Below are positions 11,205-23,172 of a stretch of DNA of 64,000 nt, in pieces (positions within the stretch are counted from its first letter, which is position 1; each line of letters starts with the position of its first letter). This DNA is from Theobroma cacao (taxonomy: Eukaryota; Streptophyta; Magnoliopsida; Malvales; Malvaceae): positions 14,809,351-14,873,350 of the forward strand of contig NC_030856.1 in assembly GCF_000208745.1 (NCBI RefSeq), in the 5' to 3' direction. A model generated the notes under the pieces. The model did no database searches. It was not told the DNA's origin and was given only the letters and a program-made list of their open reading frames with translations. The translations under genes and the position numbers were made by a program.

Positions 11205-14049
11205 TTACACAGTAACTGGGGTAGCCTCATCCAGAGCAACAACACCTGGAAGCTCTTTCCCTTCCAACAATTCTAAACTGGCACCACCACCAGTTGATAT
11301 GTGGCTCATCACACTAGCAACACCGACTTTTTCCACAGCAGCAACAGAGTCTCCACCTCCAATGATTGTTGTCACTCCCTTGCCACTGAGGTCTGCTAGC
11401 TTCTTTGCAATAGCCTACAAGCAGAAAGCAAGCTGAATTCCCATCCACTTATGCAAAGAACAAAACAATGAAAGTAGTCATCTCATAAATTTGCCATTCC
11501 CCTAGAGACTGAGAGGAATTGGAAGCATATTCATTAAAGGTTGGCAACTTCTAAGTGTGAATCTTAAACCACTATTTGCAAATGAAATTTTATAATTTAC
11601 ATAGATAATTGGAGGAAGGCAATGCTTCAGCTAGTTTTGCCTGGAAAGTAAGTGGATATAAACTTATAACTGTATCCAAATAGTACCAAAGGGGTACTTC
11701 AATTCTATGGCTGCAGAAACCATCAAGTGTTAAAGCCATAGTTGCCTTTCAAAAAAAGTGTTAAAGCCATAGTCAAGAAATTCAAGCATACCTCCGTCCC
11801 AGTAGCAAACTTGTCAAATTCAAACACTCCCATCGGTCCATTCCAGATGATGGTTTGGGTAGTATCCAATGCTTCATTGAATGTCTTAATAGAGTCTGGT
11901 CCAATATCCAATCCCATCCAGCCATCAGGGATGGCAGATGCTGGCACAACCTGTAAGAAGAAAAATTTATTTTCATTCCTTGCTCATAGAGTACTAAAAG
12001 ACAAGGGGATAAAAGGTAATATAAGAACTGTTAATTTCCAATCACAGATCCAAACCATTATGATTGATTACTTGGGCTTGGTTTTGCATAGATTGCATTG
12101 CAAACTTTGCAGGGGGCTGGAAAGTAGAAACGAACCTGGCTGTTTGCATCAGGGGCGAACTTGTCTGCAATAACCACATCAGTGGGTAACAAAAGAGACA
12201 CTCCTTTTGCCTTGGCCTTTGCAAGGAGTAATGTTGCGAGGTCAAGCTTATCCTCCTCTACCAGGGATGAACCCACAGATAGACCTTGTGCCTTGTAAAA
12301 TGTGAAAATCATACCCCCACCAAGAAGGAGAATGTCACATTTCTCGAGGAGTGATTCGATGACACCAATCTTGGAAGAGACCTTTGAACCACCCACAATG
12401 GCAGCAAATGGCCTCTTTGGGCTTGAAACTGCACCGACAAGGTAGTCCAGTTCCTGAAATAAGATAGGAAAAGCAAAGAATATAAGCAAAAAGTTAAAAC
12501 ATAACAAAAGAGTAGTAGTAGTTTTAATTCAATGTCTAATAAGTTTACTTGAAAACATATCTATTTGAACACAGTAATTGAAAATTAATTAAAATTTTGT
12601 TAACAACTTAATCAGGTTTAGAATGCCTGAATCCTACCTTCTGTAATAGGAAACCAGCAACTGATGGCTTCAAGAATTTTGTAACACCCTCAGTTGATGC
12701 ATGGGCTCGGTGTGCTGTCCCAAATGCATCATTAACATAGAGATCAGCTAAGGAGGCAAGTTTCTTTGCAAATTCAGGTTCATTCTTTTCCTCTTCCTTG
12801 TAAAATCTAACATTCTCAAGAAGAAGAACACCACCTTCAGGAAGTGAAGCAACTAGCTTTTCTACTTCTGGACCAATGCAGTCATCAGCCTTAACAACCT
12901 GTTCAGGTAATGGGTATTATAGTCATCTATCAGATGCAGTACATATCTTAATAGGAAAAGGTTTCAGGCTTTTGTTTACACAAAAATTGTATGTACCTGA
13001 ATGCCAAGTAGTTCAGAGAGACGGGATACAAGAGGAGCCAAGCTGAATTTTGGAGTAACACCCTTTGGTCGCCCCTGAAAATTCAAGAAACAACATGTTA
13101 GGTCAGTTCTTATAGCTCAAGTCCAAAGTCTTAAATACCCATTGCGCTACACATAGGAGAATGAAAGCCTGCATGTTTATGTGGAAAACTAAAGGTACAT
13201 GCATTATCATGACCAGTATAATGCTTGGTTCAAATCAGATGCTGCAATATCATGTTAAAAATGCCCACATTACCAAGCAAAAGTTCATGTGTTCAGCAAA
13301 AATAACCCTATAGCATCAGAAGTATACAAAAAATTGAACTGAAACCACAGCCCTTAAATAAACTATGATTCACTGAACCTGGAAGAGTATAAGCATAACT
13401 TAGCCATCAAACTTTTTTGAAATATGTACATAGGCCATTGAACTTTAATTTGGTTCAACCAAACCTTGAAACTTTTACTTTCATCCATCTATATCATTGA
13501 GCAGTGATAATTGATTCAATTAAGCCAATTAGCCATTAAATGGCATGAAACTCGACAATACAAGAATTATATTTATTAAGCTAATTGACAAGAGAAAAAT
13601 CAACTTACCAAGTGGCTGGAGAGAATGACTTTAGCTCCATTCTGAATCAAATGCTTGATGGTAGGAATAGCAGCGCGAACCCTGGTGTCATCTGTAATGT
13701 TCTGGTTATCATCCAAAGGAACATTGAAGTCAGCCCTCACGAACACTTTCTTCCCTTTCAAATCAGCTCCGCTCAAGTCCCCAACACTCTTCTTCGCCAT
13801 TGAAACAACCCCTCTTGACCCTTTTCCCTTGAAAGATCGAACTTTGGAGGAGACATGGAGGGAAAGCAATGAGTCCCCAGAAGCAGCGGCGGAGAAGCCT
13901 AGGCTCTGGCAGAGAGGGACAGATTTGTGGTGGTGACGCGTGGAGGAAACGCGAATGAGGAATGCTGAAGTGCGCGTGGCGGAGGAGGTGGTGGAGGAGG
14001 CCGTGGTTTTGAGGAGGGAAAGAGTGGTGGAAGTGGTGGCGGTAGCCAT
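11205..14049 (-). CDS. PGK: Phosphoglycerate kinase, chloroplastic, six exons
   Basis: The enzyme transfers phosphate between 1,3-bisphosphoglycerate and ADP. In plastids it works mainly in the Calvin cycle, consuming ATP. Exons on the minus strand are 14049-13609, 13074-12997, 12898-12638, 12453-12136, 11950-11792 and 11414-11205. All introns are GT-AG and phase 0, giving 488 residues, normal for a plastid form. Residues 1 to about 80 are Ser/Thr-rich with basic residues, a chloroplast transit peptide, and mature sequence begins near MAKKSVGDL (84). VRADFNVPL (104-112) is the substrate-binding segment, WNGPMGVFE (402-410) lies in the nucleotide domain, and GGGDSVAA (from 438) is the phosphate-binding loop. 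A cytosolic isoform would lack the N-terminal extension. The gene looks intact, with no frame break in any exon. Confidence 0.97.
13390..13545. repeat. Repeat-like stretch inside PGK intron 1
   Basis: The text 'aaatatgtacataggccattgaactttaatttggttcaacc ... tcattgagcagtgataattgattc' has the same 'ccttgaactt..' style as the dispersed repeats at 2390 and 9115. It may be a decayed non-autonomous transposon end in the intron. No target duplication was seen. Confidence 0.3.
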
Positions 14050-14620
14050 TGTGCTGTGTCTTTTGTTTTTAACGTCTCAAAGAGAAAGTGCGAGAGCGAG
14101 GCCTTGTTTTGTGTGGAGTTGGCAGAGTGGTAACAGAGGCAGTGGTGGCGGAGGGCGTTTATGTAAATGTGGTGAGATGTGGACGTTAAGAGCGAAGGGG
14201 GAAATGATTGGACGTGAGTGTGGGGAAATGAGATTTCTCTCTTCAACTCTTATCGTTGAGGAGAGGTTCAAGATGTTCGATGCTTTTGAGATTTCCCCAC
14301 TCTTTTCCTTTCGGTCTACCATGCATGGGGTTTTCTTTGGACTCTTCCTACTTTCCCCTTTCTTTCTTTGTTCTCGACTTCCTCTTCATTTTTCTTGCTT
14401 TAAATTTGTAATTTCCTGATACATAGGGATTTTCCTTTTCCAGTTATGGAATTTAGGGTCTATAGTAAAGTCAAATAATAGAATTAATAGATTAACAAGT
14501 AATTGATGGGAAATGTTATATATTTTTTATTTTTATTCTTACTTATTTATGTTAAAATTTAAAAAATATTTTATTTAATTATTTTAATCAATCTAAACTC
14601 ATTATTTTCTCAATCAAGAT
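14050..14620 (-). other. PGK upstream region and 5' leader
   Basis: The minus strand just upstream of the PGK start is rich in CT runs (CTCTCGCACTTTCTCTTTG near 14080), as plant leaders often are. No clear TATA box was found. The open frames on both strands here come from purine/pyrimidine bias. Beyond 14430 the sequence turns AT-rich. Confidence 0.4.
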
Positions 14621-14815
14621 AATTAGGTTGATAAAAAAGCATTAAAACTTACTCACCTCATTACAATGAGATAGTACATAGCAAAACTCAAATACCTAGC
14701 ACCCTAATATCATATCTAAATACAACATAGATTACAATGAAAAAAGACAAACTAAACAACATATTCATACAAAAAAAAAATCCACATCTCTTTCGGAGTT
14801 TCTTTCCATAATCAG

Positions 14816-15252
14816 TTACCACCAAGCATAGTAGAATTTGAATTGGACAATACCAAGTTTTGTCAATGAATCAACAAATGAATTTTCTTCTCTCGAGATA
14901 TGAATCAAATCAACACTTTTGATAGAATTCTTTAAGTTGTTAATCTTAGCAAATAGCTTCCAACTAGACAAGGTTTGGATGTTGCATTCTTCACCCATGA
15001 TAGAGCGATACACCAATCAAACTCTATTACTAAGGATTCAAGCCTTTCCAAGAGGAGATGTTGAATATTAGCAATGTTGTCTTAATGGCCATGACTTTTG
15101 CCGTATTAAAATAAACATTGCTAACAGCCTAAAAAAGAACTTCACTAACTTGTTAGGAGCTCTTTTGAAAGGTGCCAACATACCTCTTTGCAAAAGGTAT
15201 CCAGTAATTACTATCTCGCTAAGAGCCTTTGTCATGGCTTGTGGGTTCAAGT
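14816..15252 (-). pseudogene. LINE-type RNase H (RVT_3) domain fragment
   Basis: Across slipping frames the minus strand reads AKVMAIKTTL, then ESLVIEFDWCIALSWV, then SSWKLFAKINNLKNSI, then IHISREENSFVDSLTKLG. This is the order of the RNase H-like domain at the C-terminus of plant L1-type LINE reverse transcriptases: an AE.LAI. helix, a (E)SD...V. strand, and HI.RE.N..AD.LA. The expected ESDS is degraded to EFDW. Frame changes and the lack of any upstream reverse transcriptase show a 5'-truncated dead copy. Its 3' tail probably continues left to about 14620. Confidence 0.7.
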
Positions 15253-15359
15253 CATATGAGGTGACAAACCAACTCTAAAAGCTGTTGGAGGAGCCAAACA
15301 GGGTGTGGAAGCTATTGGACCACTTGCAAGCCTTGCATAAGCATGCACCCAACCCATAT

Positions 15360-15530
15360 ATCTTTGGTGAGCAAGTAGACAACCTTGGCAGGGCAACAAA
15401 TAGCCCAAGCCAACAGCCTAAGTAGCCCAAATAGCTAGCAAGCCAACAGCATAGATTGCCTAAGTAGCCCAAATAGACAAAGTAGTCCAGGTAGTCTAGT
15501 AACCCAATGGGCCAGCAGCCCCGATTGGAT
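15360..15530. repeat. Short degenerate tandem repeat
   Basis: The motif 'gcctaagtagcccaaatag' occurs at about 15415 and 15459, with shorter echoes ('aagtagtccaggtagtctag') after it. The units repeat roughly every 15 and 45 bases. It interrupts sequence that would lie upstream of the LINE RNase H fragment. Confidence 0.5.
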
Positions 15531-15540
15531 GTCCAACCCA

Positions 15541-15912
15541 TGTTTGAAAGGATATTATTCTTATTTAAACCTATGTATTTGTTAAGTCAAATGTAAATAA
15601 ATTTAGTTAGATTTGATTAGAATTTTATTTGAATTTGAGTAGGCCTTTCCAAATTCAAATCTCACATTTTTTATATCTTGATCCGATTCAATAGCGGGGG
15701 CATGCTTATAAATTTCCCCTTTCTTCATTTGTACTCGCACTGGAGAACTATAAAAGCATTTCATTTCTCCAAGCTTTCTTTCGTCTTCTTGTTTTTTAGC
15801 ATGTTTTGCTTTTATATAAGTTTTAGGCTTACTTAAGCTGTCATTTTTAGAGTTTAAGGTCGCACGAGGTTTAACTAAAGTACAACACGTGATAGTTGGT
15901 ATCAAAGCCAAG
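15541..15912 (+). mobile_element. Possible short LTR remnant with primer binding site
   Basis: A segment from TGTTTGAAAGG (15541) to GTACAACA (15887) includes CTATAAAAG (about 15749) followed by a pyrimidine-rich leader. Shortly after it comes TTGGTATCAAAGCCA (about 15897-15911), which resembles the initiator-Met tRNA primer site of Copia elements. Element A begins just after this. It could be the 5' end of a short LTR or TRIM element whose interior was hit. No coding part is present. Confidence 0.38.
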
Positions 15913-15914
15913 AT

Positions 15915-17273
15915 TGTTGACTCCATATGTTTTTGATGATAACAAAACATTTCTTACTTATTGGTGTCTAACTTCATTACTTAAAAGTGTAGGATAAAGT
16001 TAATTTCCTTAATAAAATTGATTATTAAAGAAAAATTCACTTAAAAGATGGTTTAATTAGTTAAAGTGTGAAAGAAGAAAAGATTTAGTGAAAACAGAAT
16101 CTCATTAATTGATTAAGGTGGCGCTTTAACCAGTTAAAGCATAACTGGGCGCTATATAAAAGCAAGGCAGAAAGCCTTAATTAGTTAGCACTAGGTTTAA
16201 CTAATGAAGAAGGTGCTAAAAGATAAAGATAGACACATGCTAATCGGTTAAGGAATGAGGCTAATCGGTTAGAGCATAAGACCTTCAGTACCTTTAAGCA
16301 CAAAAATCCAAATTTGAAATAAGGCTGACCACTGAAGGAAGCCAAAATGGAGAAATTCAAATTCAAAGAATGTTTAATTGGTTGAAGTTGATTTTAATCA
16401 GCTAAGGTTGATGAAAGTGAAGCTTCAATCAGTTAAAAGAAGGGATAACCAATTAAAAGAAGACTGTTGGTTGGTCAAGAATGAAAATAGAATGTTTTTT
16501 ATTGGTTTGCAGTTCTTCTAGTCGGTTAACAAAGTGAATAGAGCTACTAAACAGTACAAGACAGAGAAGGCTTAATCGGTTAGAGCTTGCCTTTAACCAG
16601 TTAATGGAACACTATTTGACTATTTGAATTTAAATGCTAAAAGATAAAAAAATAGCTAGTATAGCATTAAACATGCTTAAAACGGCTAGAAACTATCTCT
16701 AACAGAAAAATCTGGCTCTCCAAGTATAAAAAAAAGCTCCAATGATCAAAGAATGGAAAGAAAATCTACCAAGATCACATTTTGAGCAAAAAGCCAAAAA
16801 CCCATCCTTACACAACTGTTTTTCATTCCTATCTTATAAATGTGTTTGAGCTTGATTGTATTCTTTTTTTATCAGTAAGTGTGATCATGTTTACTCTATT
16901 TTTTTAAGTGGTAATTAGAGTGTGGGAAACACTTTAGAACTTATTATAAGGGATTAGAGCGTTGGTTAGAAGCTCATCTTGCAAAAGCTTGGTGGAAGTT
17001 GTTAATTCCATTAGTTTAGTGAAGTTGGGTTGAAAATCCTTGATTAGGAGATCAAGGTAGTGGATGTAGGTCAAAGGGACCGAACCACTATAAATACTTG
17101 TATATTGTCCTTTTCTTTATGCCCTTCCTTACTTGGTGTCTTTTAACTTTAGTAAGTTTTAAAACCTTCCTTCTTCTAGTTGATTAAGAGCTCTACAAGC
17201 TTAAAAGGCTAACCTTAAAATTTTTAGTTCGATTCACCACTTCACTTCCTCTAGCACTCCAACGGGACCAATA
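15915..17273 (+). mobile_element. 5' LTR of Copia element A (SIRE-like)
   Basis: It begins TGTTGACTCCATATGTTTTTG and ends GGGACCAATA, where CCAACA is expected, 1359 bp. It shares its start and end blocks ('tttttgatgataacaaaac' and 'attcacc..ctctagca') with the LTRs of elements B and C, but is clearly a separate subfamily. Its repeated motif is TTAATCGGTTAGAGC / TTTAACCAGTTAAAGC, present more than ten times between 16100 and 16620. A TATA-like 'gtataaaaaaaag' lies near 16720. A matching 3' LTR is not present, because the element is cut at 28048. Confidence 0.85.
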
Positions 17274-17275
17274 AA

Positions 17276-17288
17276 TGGTATTAGAGCC
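17276..17288 (+). other. Primer binding site of Copia element A
   Basis: TGGTATTAGAGCC follows the LTR by two bases and matches the 3' end complement of plant initiator methionine tRNA with one change. Confidence 0.75.
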
Positions 17289-17331
17289 ACACCTTCAAAA
17301 TTAAGGCTTAACATCCTTAAGGGGGATCCAA

Positions 17332-18975
17332 ATGGCTTTGCAAAAGTTTGTTGTTGCTGAGGGTCAATCAACAAATAGGCCTATTCTATTTGATGGATCA
17401 AATTATGCTTATTGGAGCACTGAAATATCTATATATATTAGAGCCCTTTATTATGAAATGTGAGATGTAATCACAAGAGGACCTTATATTCCCACCTTAC
17501 TTAGTTTTGTCACAAGTGAGAGATTTCCTAAACCAAGGGTTGAGTGGACTGAAGTCGAAGTAAAAAAGGTTCAAACCAATTTTAAAGCTATTAACACCTT
17601 CCATTGTGCATTCACTCTCAATGAATTCAATAAAATCTTTGGCTATACCACAACCAAGGAAATTTAAAAAAAACTTAAAGTCATTCATGAAGGGACTCCA
17701 CAAGTTAAGGAGTCCAAAATTGCCTTACTTACCCATAATTATGAAATGTTCAAAATGAAACTGGGTGAAAAAATCTCTATCATGTTCGATAAGTTTACCA
17801 ACATTACAAACAAGCTTAATCAACTTGGTAAAACCATCCTTAAACATGAGTTAGTGTGTAAAGAGATTGCTTAGATGCCTCATAAAAAGCTTTAAACCTA
17901 AAGTCATTGTCATTTGAGAGGTTAAGGATCTTAATGGAATTACTCTTGATGAAATCTATGGCTCACTCCTCACACATGAACTTGAAACGAAAAAAGAAGA
18001 AAAGGAAGAAAAGAAGAAAGCCAAAGAGAAAAAGAAAAATCTTGCTCTAAAATTAGCACACTTGAGGACGAACTAGAAAATCTATCAAGTGATGATGATG
18101 ATGATGAGCTAGCCATGATGGCTAGAAGATTTAGAAAGCTCATGGGACAAAAAGTTAAAAGGATTGGAAGAAAAAATTACAAGAAGGATCAAGGTCCTTA
18201 TCGAAAAAACAAGCACAAGGGTGATCTTAGAAAAAGGGATGAAATGGTTTGCTTTAAATGTAAAAAACCTAGACACTTTAAATCAAATGTCCATTACTCA
18301 AGGAAGAATCATTAAAGAAAGTAAAGAAACTAAAAAAAGCTATGGTAGCAGTAACATGGTCTGATAGTGATTCTTCAAGCTTAGAGAAAGAAAGAGAAAA
18401 ATTGGAAGAAAGAGTAAATTTCTACTTGATGGCAAAAGAAGAAGAAGTTGAGGTAATATCTAACTCTTGTGATATTTCTTATGATGACCTTCAAGATGAG
18501 TATGATTGCTTGTATGTTGAATTGAAAAAACTTGCATTAAAATGTAAAACTATGAGGAAGAAAGCCATAACATTAGATGATGAATTAGAAAAAATCAAGC
18601 ATGATTATAATTATGTTTTTGATTTAAAGAATATGTTTTAAATTGAACTTCAAAGCAGATTTTGAACTCTTGAAGTTGGAACTAGAGAGCAAAAATATAG
18701 CCTTACAAAAGGTAGTGGATGAAAATGTTGTTTTTAAAGCTTCAATGGAAGAGAGTTCAAAATTGAAATTGAAGATTGAAGAGAAACCAAAGAGAATTAC
18801 AATTCTTAGAAAGAAAAATAATGCACGTCAGAACATTGTTATGTGTGTGGCAAGAAAGGTCATTTATCTTATAATTGTTATCATAATGGTAGTAGCCTTC
18901 CCAAAACTAAGTTGGTTTGGGTGCCCAAAGGATTTCAGGTGCTGGTTAACTCCCAAGGACCCTTTAAAGCATTAG
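17332..18975 (+). pseudogene. gag of Copia element A, degenerate
   Basis: The start ATG gives MALQKFVVAEGQSTNRP, as in the gag of element C. The Copia gag core (YW....I.I, then F.AINT..CA, then VKESKI..L) can be followed through stops, for example TGA where a Trp codon stood at about 17461. The zinc knuckle CFKCKKPRHFKSNV near 18251 has lost its last Cys. A Lys/Glu-rich, coiled-coil-prone tail follows. The product would be the capsid protein, but it can no longer be made. Confidence 0.85.
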
Positions 18976-19059
18976 TACATTTAAAGAAAAATTGAAAGTC
19001 TATTTTGTAGGTTTAGCAAGAGTAAAAGGACAAATACTTTAAAGCTCAACCAAAAGAAA

Positions 19060-19624
19060 GGCATTTTTGGTATTTGGACAGTGGTTGCTTAAGACACATG
19101 ACTAGCAATGAGAAATTATTCACAAAGCTTGATAGAAAGAAAATTGGTTGTGTTTCCCTCAGTGATGAGTCCAAAGGTATTATCTAAGGAATTGAAACCA
19201 TTGGTAACATCTCTCAAACTTAAAGTCTAAGACATAACTTACTAAGCATTAGTCAACTTTGTGATAAAGGTTTTAAAGTTTGCTTTGATTCCCATGGATA
19301 TTAAGTAAGAGATATTGACATTAACAAAGTTGCATTCATTGGCAAAAGAATTAAGAACACATATGTTATCTTTCTTAATAAAATTGAGCCTAATAGTGAA
19401 TCATGTCTTATGCCCAATGATGTATCTGATAGTTGGTTGTGGCATAGAAGATTAGGATATATTAGCATGCGCAATTTCAAAACTCTCAAGAAAGGACCTA
19501 GTCATTGGACTTTTAAAGATATCATTTGAAAATGACAAAATTTGTGATGCATGTTAATTTGGGAAATAGGTTAAAAGCTCATTTAAATCTAAAAAAATTA
19601 TATCAACTTTTAGACCACTAGAAC
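19060..19624 (+). pseudogene. Copia element A pol, part 1 (protease, integrase start)
   Basis: WYLDSGCLRHMT at about 19068 is the aspartic protease active-site region. The GAG-pre-integrase segment follows (LSISQLCDKGFKVCFDS, then WLWHRRLGY near 19435). The integrase zinc site is broken by stops. The frame is then cut at 19624 by the solo LTR and resumes at 24261, with AGAAC on both sides. Confidence 0.85.
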
Positions 19625-19882
19625 TACAGCACCTTGTGACCTAAAACGGTAGTTAATATGACTTTAAGGACAAGATTAAGCCCAATTGAGGTCAATTAAG
19701 GAGTTTATGAGGGTAAAGCAAGGTCAAAATATTTTAGAATAAAATATTTCATGCTTAATAAAATAATAATATTTTATTAAGGCCATCGTTATGGAATAAA
19801 AAGGAGTGATAGAGCAAAACCGGGATAAATTAAGATGTTTTGGAACCTTGGAAGTGAGATGAAAAATTTTGGAATTAAATAA

Positions 19883-21039
19883 TGTTGGCTCCATTAGTTT
19901 TTGATGATAATAAAACATTCCCATTCATTTGTGTCTAATATTTCTACTTAAGTGTACAGGACAAGAATTATATGCTAATGATAAATAAATTATTCCATGG
20001 GACATATAAAAAAGGAATATGAATAAGAAGCCACAACTAATCAACAAAACAAAAGCTCCTTAGTTGAATAATGAAGGGTTAGTCAGCTAAAATTCAAATC
20101 AAAAGTTGGCGGGCTCAAGAATATTGAGAAACAAAAAAAACTTAGTCGACCAAGTAGTGAGTTAGTTGACTAAGAAGCTATTGCCATAAATTTGGACTTC
20201 AAAACAAAACCGACTTAGTTAACCAAGAAATAAGTTAGTCGACTAAGTGCTCACTGCCAGAAACTGAAAACAGAAAACAGAGACAACTTAATCGACTAAG
20301 ACATAAGTTAGTTGACTAAGAGCATTCTGTTAGAAAATTTGAATTGTGTACTAGAAGACAGATTAACGGCTAGAACTGCCACCAAACTGTTTTCAATGGT
20401 CAAAAATTATCTAACCCACATCAAAGCTGATTTTCCAAGTATAAAAAGGACTTCCAACGGCTAAAAAGGAAGATTGAAGGCTTCCAAGTCCAAAAGAGCT
20501 AAAAAATCAGCAAATATTCTCAGCTCATTTACTACACTCAACTCCTATCTTTGTAATTGTGATCTACACTTCACTTTGTACCACTTAGATCAACCTTGTG
20601 ATCATAGGTACACTCTTATCACTTCTCTCATTGTATTCTTAGAGTGAATGGGTCACTCTAAAGGATTGATTCAAGCTAGGATTGCTTGATTAAGCATAGG
20701 TTCTAACTTAGTCTTGAAAAAGTTAGGTGTTGGGTTTTAGTTGATCCCGATAAAAGCTATTGTGAAAGGTTTTGGCCAAGCCTTCTAAAAGCTTGGTGAA
20801 AGCTTGTGAATTTCATCGTTCTTAGTGGATTGATTGGAAAATCCTTGGTTGAACAATCAAGGTTATGGATGTAGGTTTTGGACCGAACCACTCTAAATTC
20901 TGTTGTGTTGTCTACTATGTTTTTGTTCTTATTTTCATTTTTTCTTTTCACTTGCATTTGTTCCCACTTAGAGCCAATTTTTGAAAGAGCCAAATTGTGC
21001 TATTCACCCTCTTTCTAGCACATTTACTTGGGACCAATA
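19883..21039 (+). mobile_element. Copia solo LTR nested in the solo LTR
   Basis: It runs from TGTTGGCTCCATTAG to GGGACCAATA, 1157 bp, with AATAA duplicated at 19878-19882 and 21040-21044. It belongs to the same family as the LTRs of elements B and C. It carries the CTTAGTCGACTAAG-type palindrome array at about 20140-20330 and a TATA box in AAGTATAAAAAGG near 20438. No internal sequence follows, so it is a solo LTR left by LTR-LTR recombination. Confidence 0.92.
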
Positions 21040-23075
21040 AATAATATTTTATTAATAAAATATTATTAAAATAATATTGAGATATTTCTATTGTGAGTGA
21101 TGGACAAACTCACATAATTCAAGCATGGAACTTAAGTGGGGAGTTATAATATAATTTTGATGATTTGATGAATAAAATATTATTTTATTGATTATAGAAT
21201 ATTGTTTTAATGAGTGAAATTATAGTGATATAAGCATTAATAATAGTATATGTGAGTTTGGAAGGAATGGAGACATGGAGAATTACTTGAGATAATGAGG
21301 ATGTGTGGGATAATGAAATGTGCATGTGGATTAATTATTACATGTAAATTATTGCATGCAAAAAGAAGAAAGTTAGTGGAAAACATGTGAGACCCCCACA
21401 TCTGAAGTAAAAAGAAGAATAAGAATAAATGCAATTATAGGTAATAAGATTAGTGTATTAGGTGGTCAAATGAGGAAAGAAAAAGTTATGATGCATGTGA
21501 CTTGAATAGTTTAATGAATGACCAAATAAAATATAAAGTAAAGGTTGTGCATGAAATATGATTGGATGCATAAGGTGGCGCATGAAATAAAGAATGAACA
21601 AAAAAAGAATGAGGTAGTGAAGGTGGTGGATGCAGAAGATAAATGAGGATAGATATTGGGCCAATGAACAAAGGAGAAAATTGATGCATGAAAATTGAGT
21701 GGGTGATGAGTTGGTCCAATGAGAAGCGAGGAATAAAAGAAAGAAGAGAAAGGTGGGGAATGGCTTGGGAAAAAACATGCCTTTGAGAGGAAAAAGAATG
21801 AGAGAATTTAGCCTTATGAAGCTCCACCCGAGAGGAAAAGAGAAAAGAGAAGAAAAAAGACATTCAAGGAAAGGCTAGATTTTTTTTTTCGGAGAAAAAT
21901 CTAAAGAAACCATGAGGTTTCCTTTCCTTTACTTTGTTGAGTCTTGACATCTCATCATTCAAAGAGAACTTTCAAGATTTGAAGGAGAAGTGTGGCTTGG
22001 TTTCAAGATCCAAGTAAAGGAAGGTAAGAATTGTGATTTTAGTTTGAATATGTTTTAAAAACTAGATGGTAACACAGGAAAGTGTTTGTGGTGGCAAAGG
22101 TTTCCAAGATTTGAAGAAATAGATGCATGCATGTCATTAACCTTTGGTTGGGTGGTGGATTTAAGCCTTGATGATCAAAACTTGGAGGCATATTGGAGAT
22201 GCATGTAAAGTCCAAGCTATCTTAAAGGTAAGCAAGCAATGAGAATGGATTGTGCTATCTTAAATTCGGTTAGGAAGAATGTCTATACTAGTTATAATGT
22301 TTTGAAAAAAGTAAAAGATAAAGGATTATGCATATAAAGATTTAAGACTTCTTTGGTAAAGTTGCTGCCCATATATGATTGTGTCTGAGCATGATTTTAA
22401 TTTTGGAATAAGGATGACTATAGCATGACTACTTGAATAATGATTAGTTCTTGAATGAGACTAGAGAACAAAGAATCACTATAAAAGCATTAAGCTAGTG
22501 AGGGTAGCAACGGTGAGATAGAACAAATTATAAAGTTGTTAAATATCTTGAGTTTAATTGCTACCAGGAAATTGACAATTAAAGAATAGTTGCAGTGGTT
22601 ATAAATTAAATAGGATAATGGTTAAATGGCAAGCGATATCGATCAACTAAAAACACAAGAGTTTAGATTGACGAAGTAATAACTCACCAAGAAAAGTGAG
22701 TACGGGGTGTCTATTTTTAAAAGTTTCATAAATTATATAATGATATACGTATAATAAATGTTACTAGTTTTCTTTAAATGCAATTATGGATAGCATGAGT
22801 TATTAGCTTCGGTAGGTGATTTCTAAATTGATTTATAATCGATTGTACTTGTAATTATGGATAGCATATGCTAGTAGAATGCTAGGCACTCGTGAATATT
22901 ATGTTTTTAGAAACATTTTGTATATATATAAGCTACATATGTAAAGGGTTTTAGAAATCGAGAAACAAGCTTTTTACCACGGTTTATGTCAAAACGTGTC
23001 TTACTTGTTTTTGTGATGTGCATTCATGAATAAGCTTTATGTTCACCATGCTTTGATTTAATACTTAAACCTCTG

Positions 23076-23172
23076 TGATATATACATGGCAAGGCCACGG
23101 GTTGATATACGTGGCTAGGCCACAGGTTGATATATGTGGTTGGGCCATGAGTTGATATAGGTGGTTGTAACC
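23076..23172. repeat. Minisatellite in the solo LTR, about 26-bp unit
   Basis: Four imperfect copies of 'gttgatatacgtggctaggccacag' follow one another. The unit contains the small palindrome GTGGCTAGGCCAC. Confidence 0.8.

Noticed and set aside
11742..12173. 143-codon plus-strand frame over PGK exons 4 and 5
   Set aside because: It is antisense to confirmed exons and runs across two splice sites of PGK.
13585..14419. Long plus-strand open frames opposite PGK exon 1 and its upstream region
   Set aside because: They are shadows of the Ser/Thr-rich transit peptide and of a strand-biased CT-rich leader. No domain or splice logic supports them.
21237..21863. Overlapping minus-strand frames rich in Phe, His and Leu
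   Set aside because: They lie inside a non-coding solo LTR and come from a purine-rich plus strand. There is no recognisable membrane-protein family.
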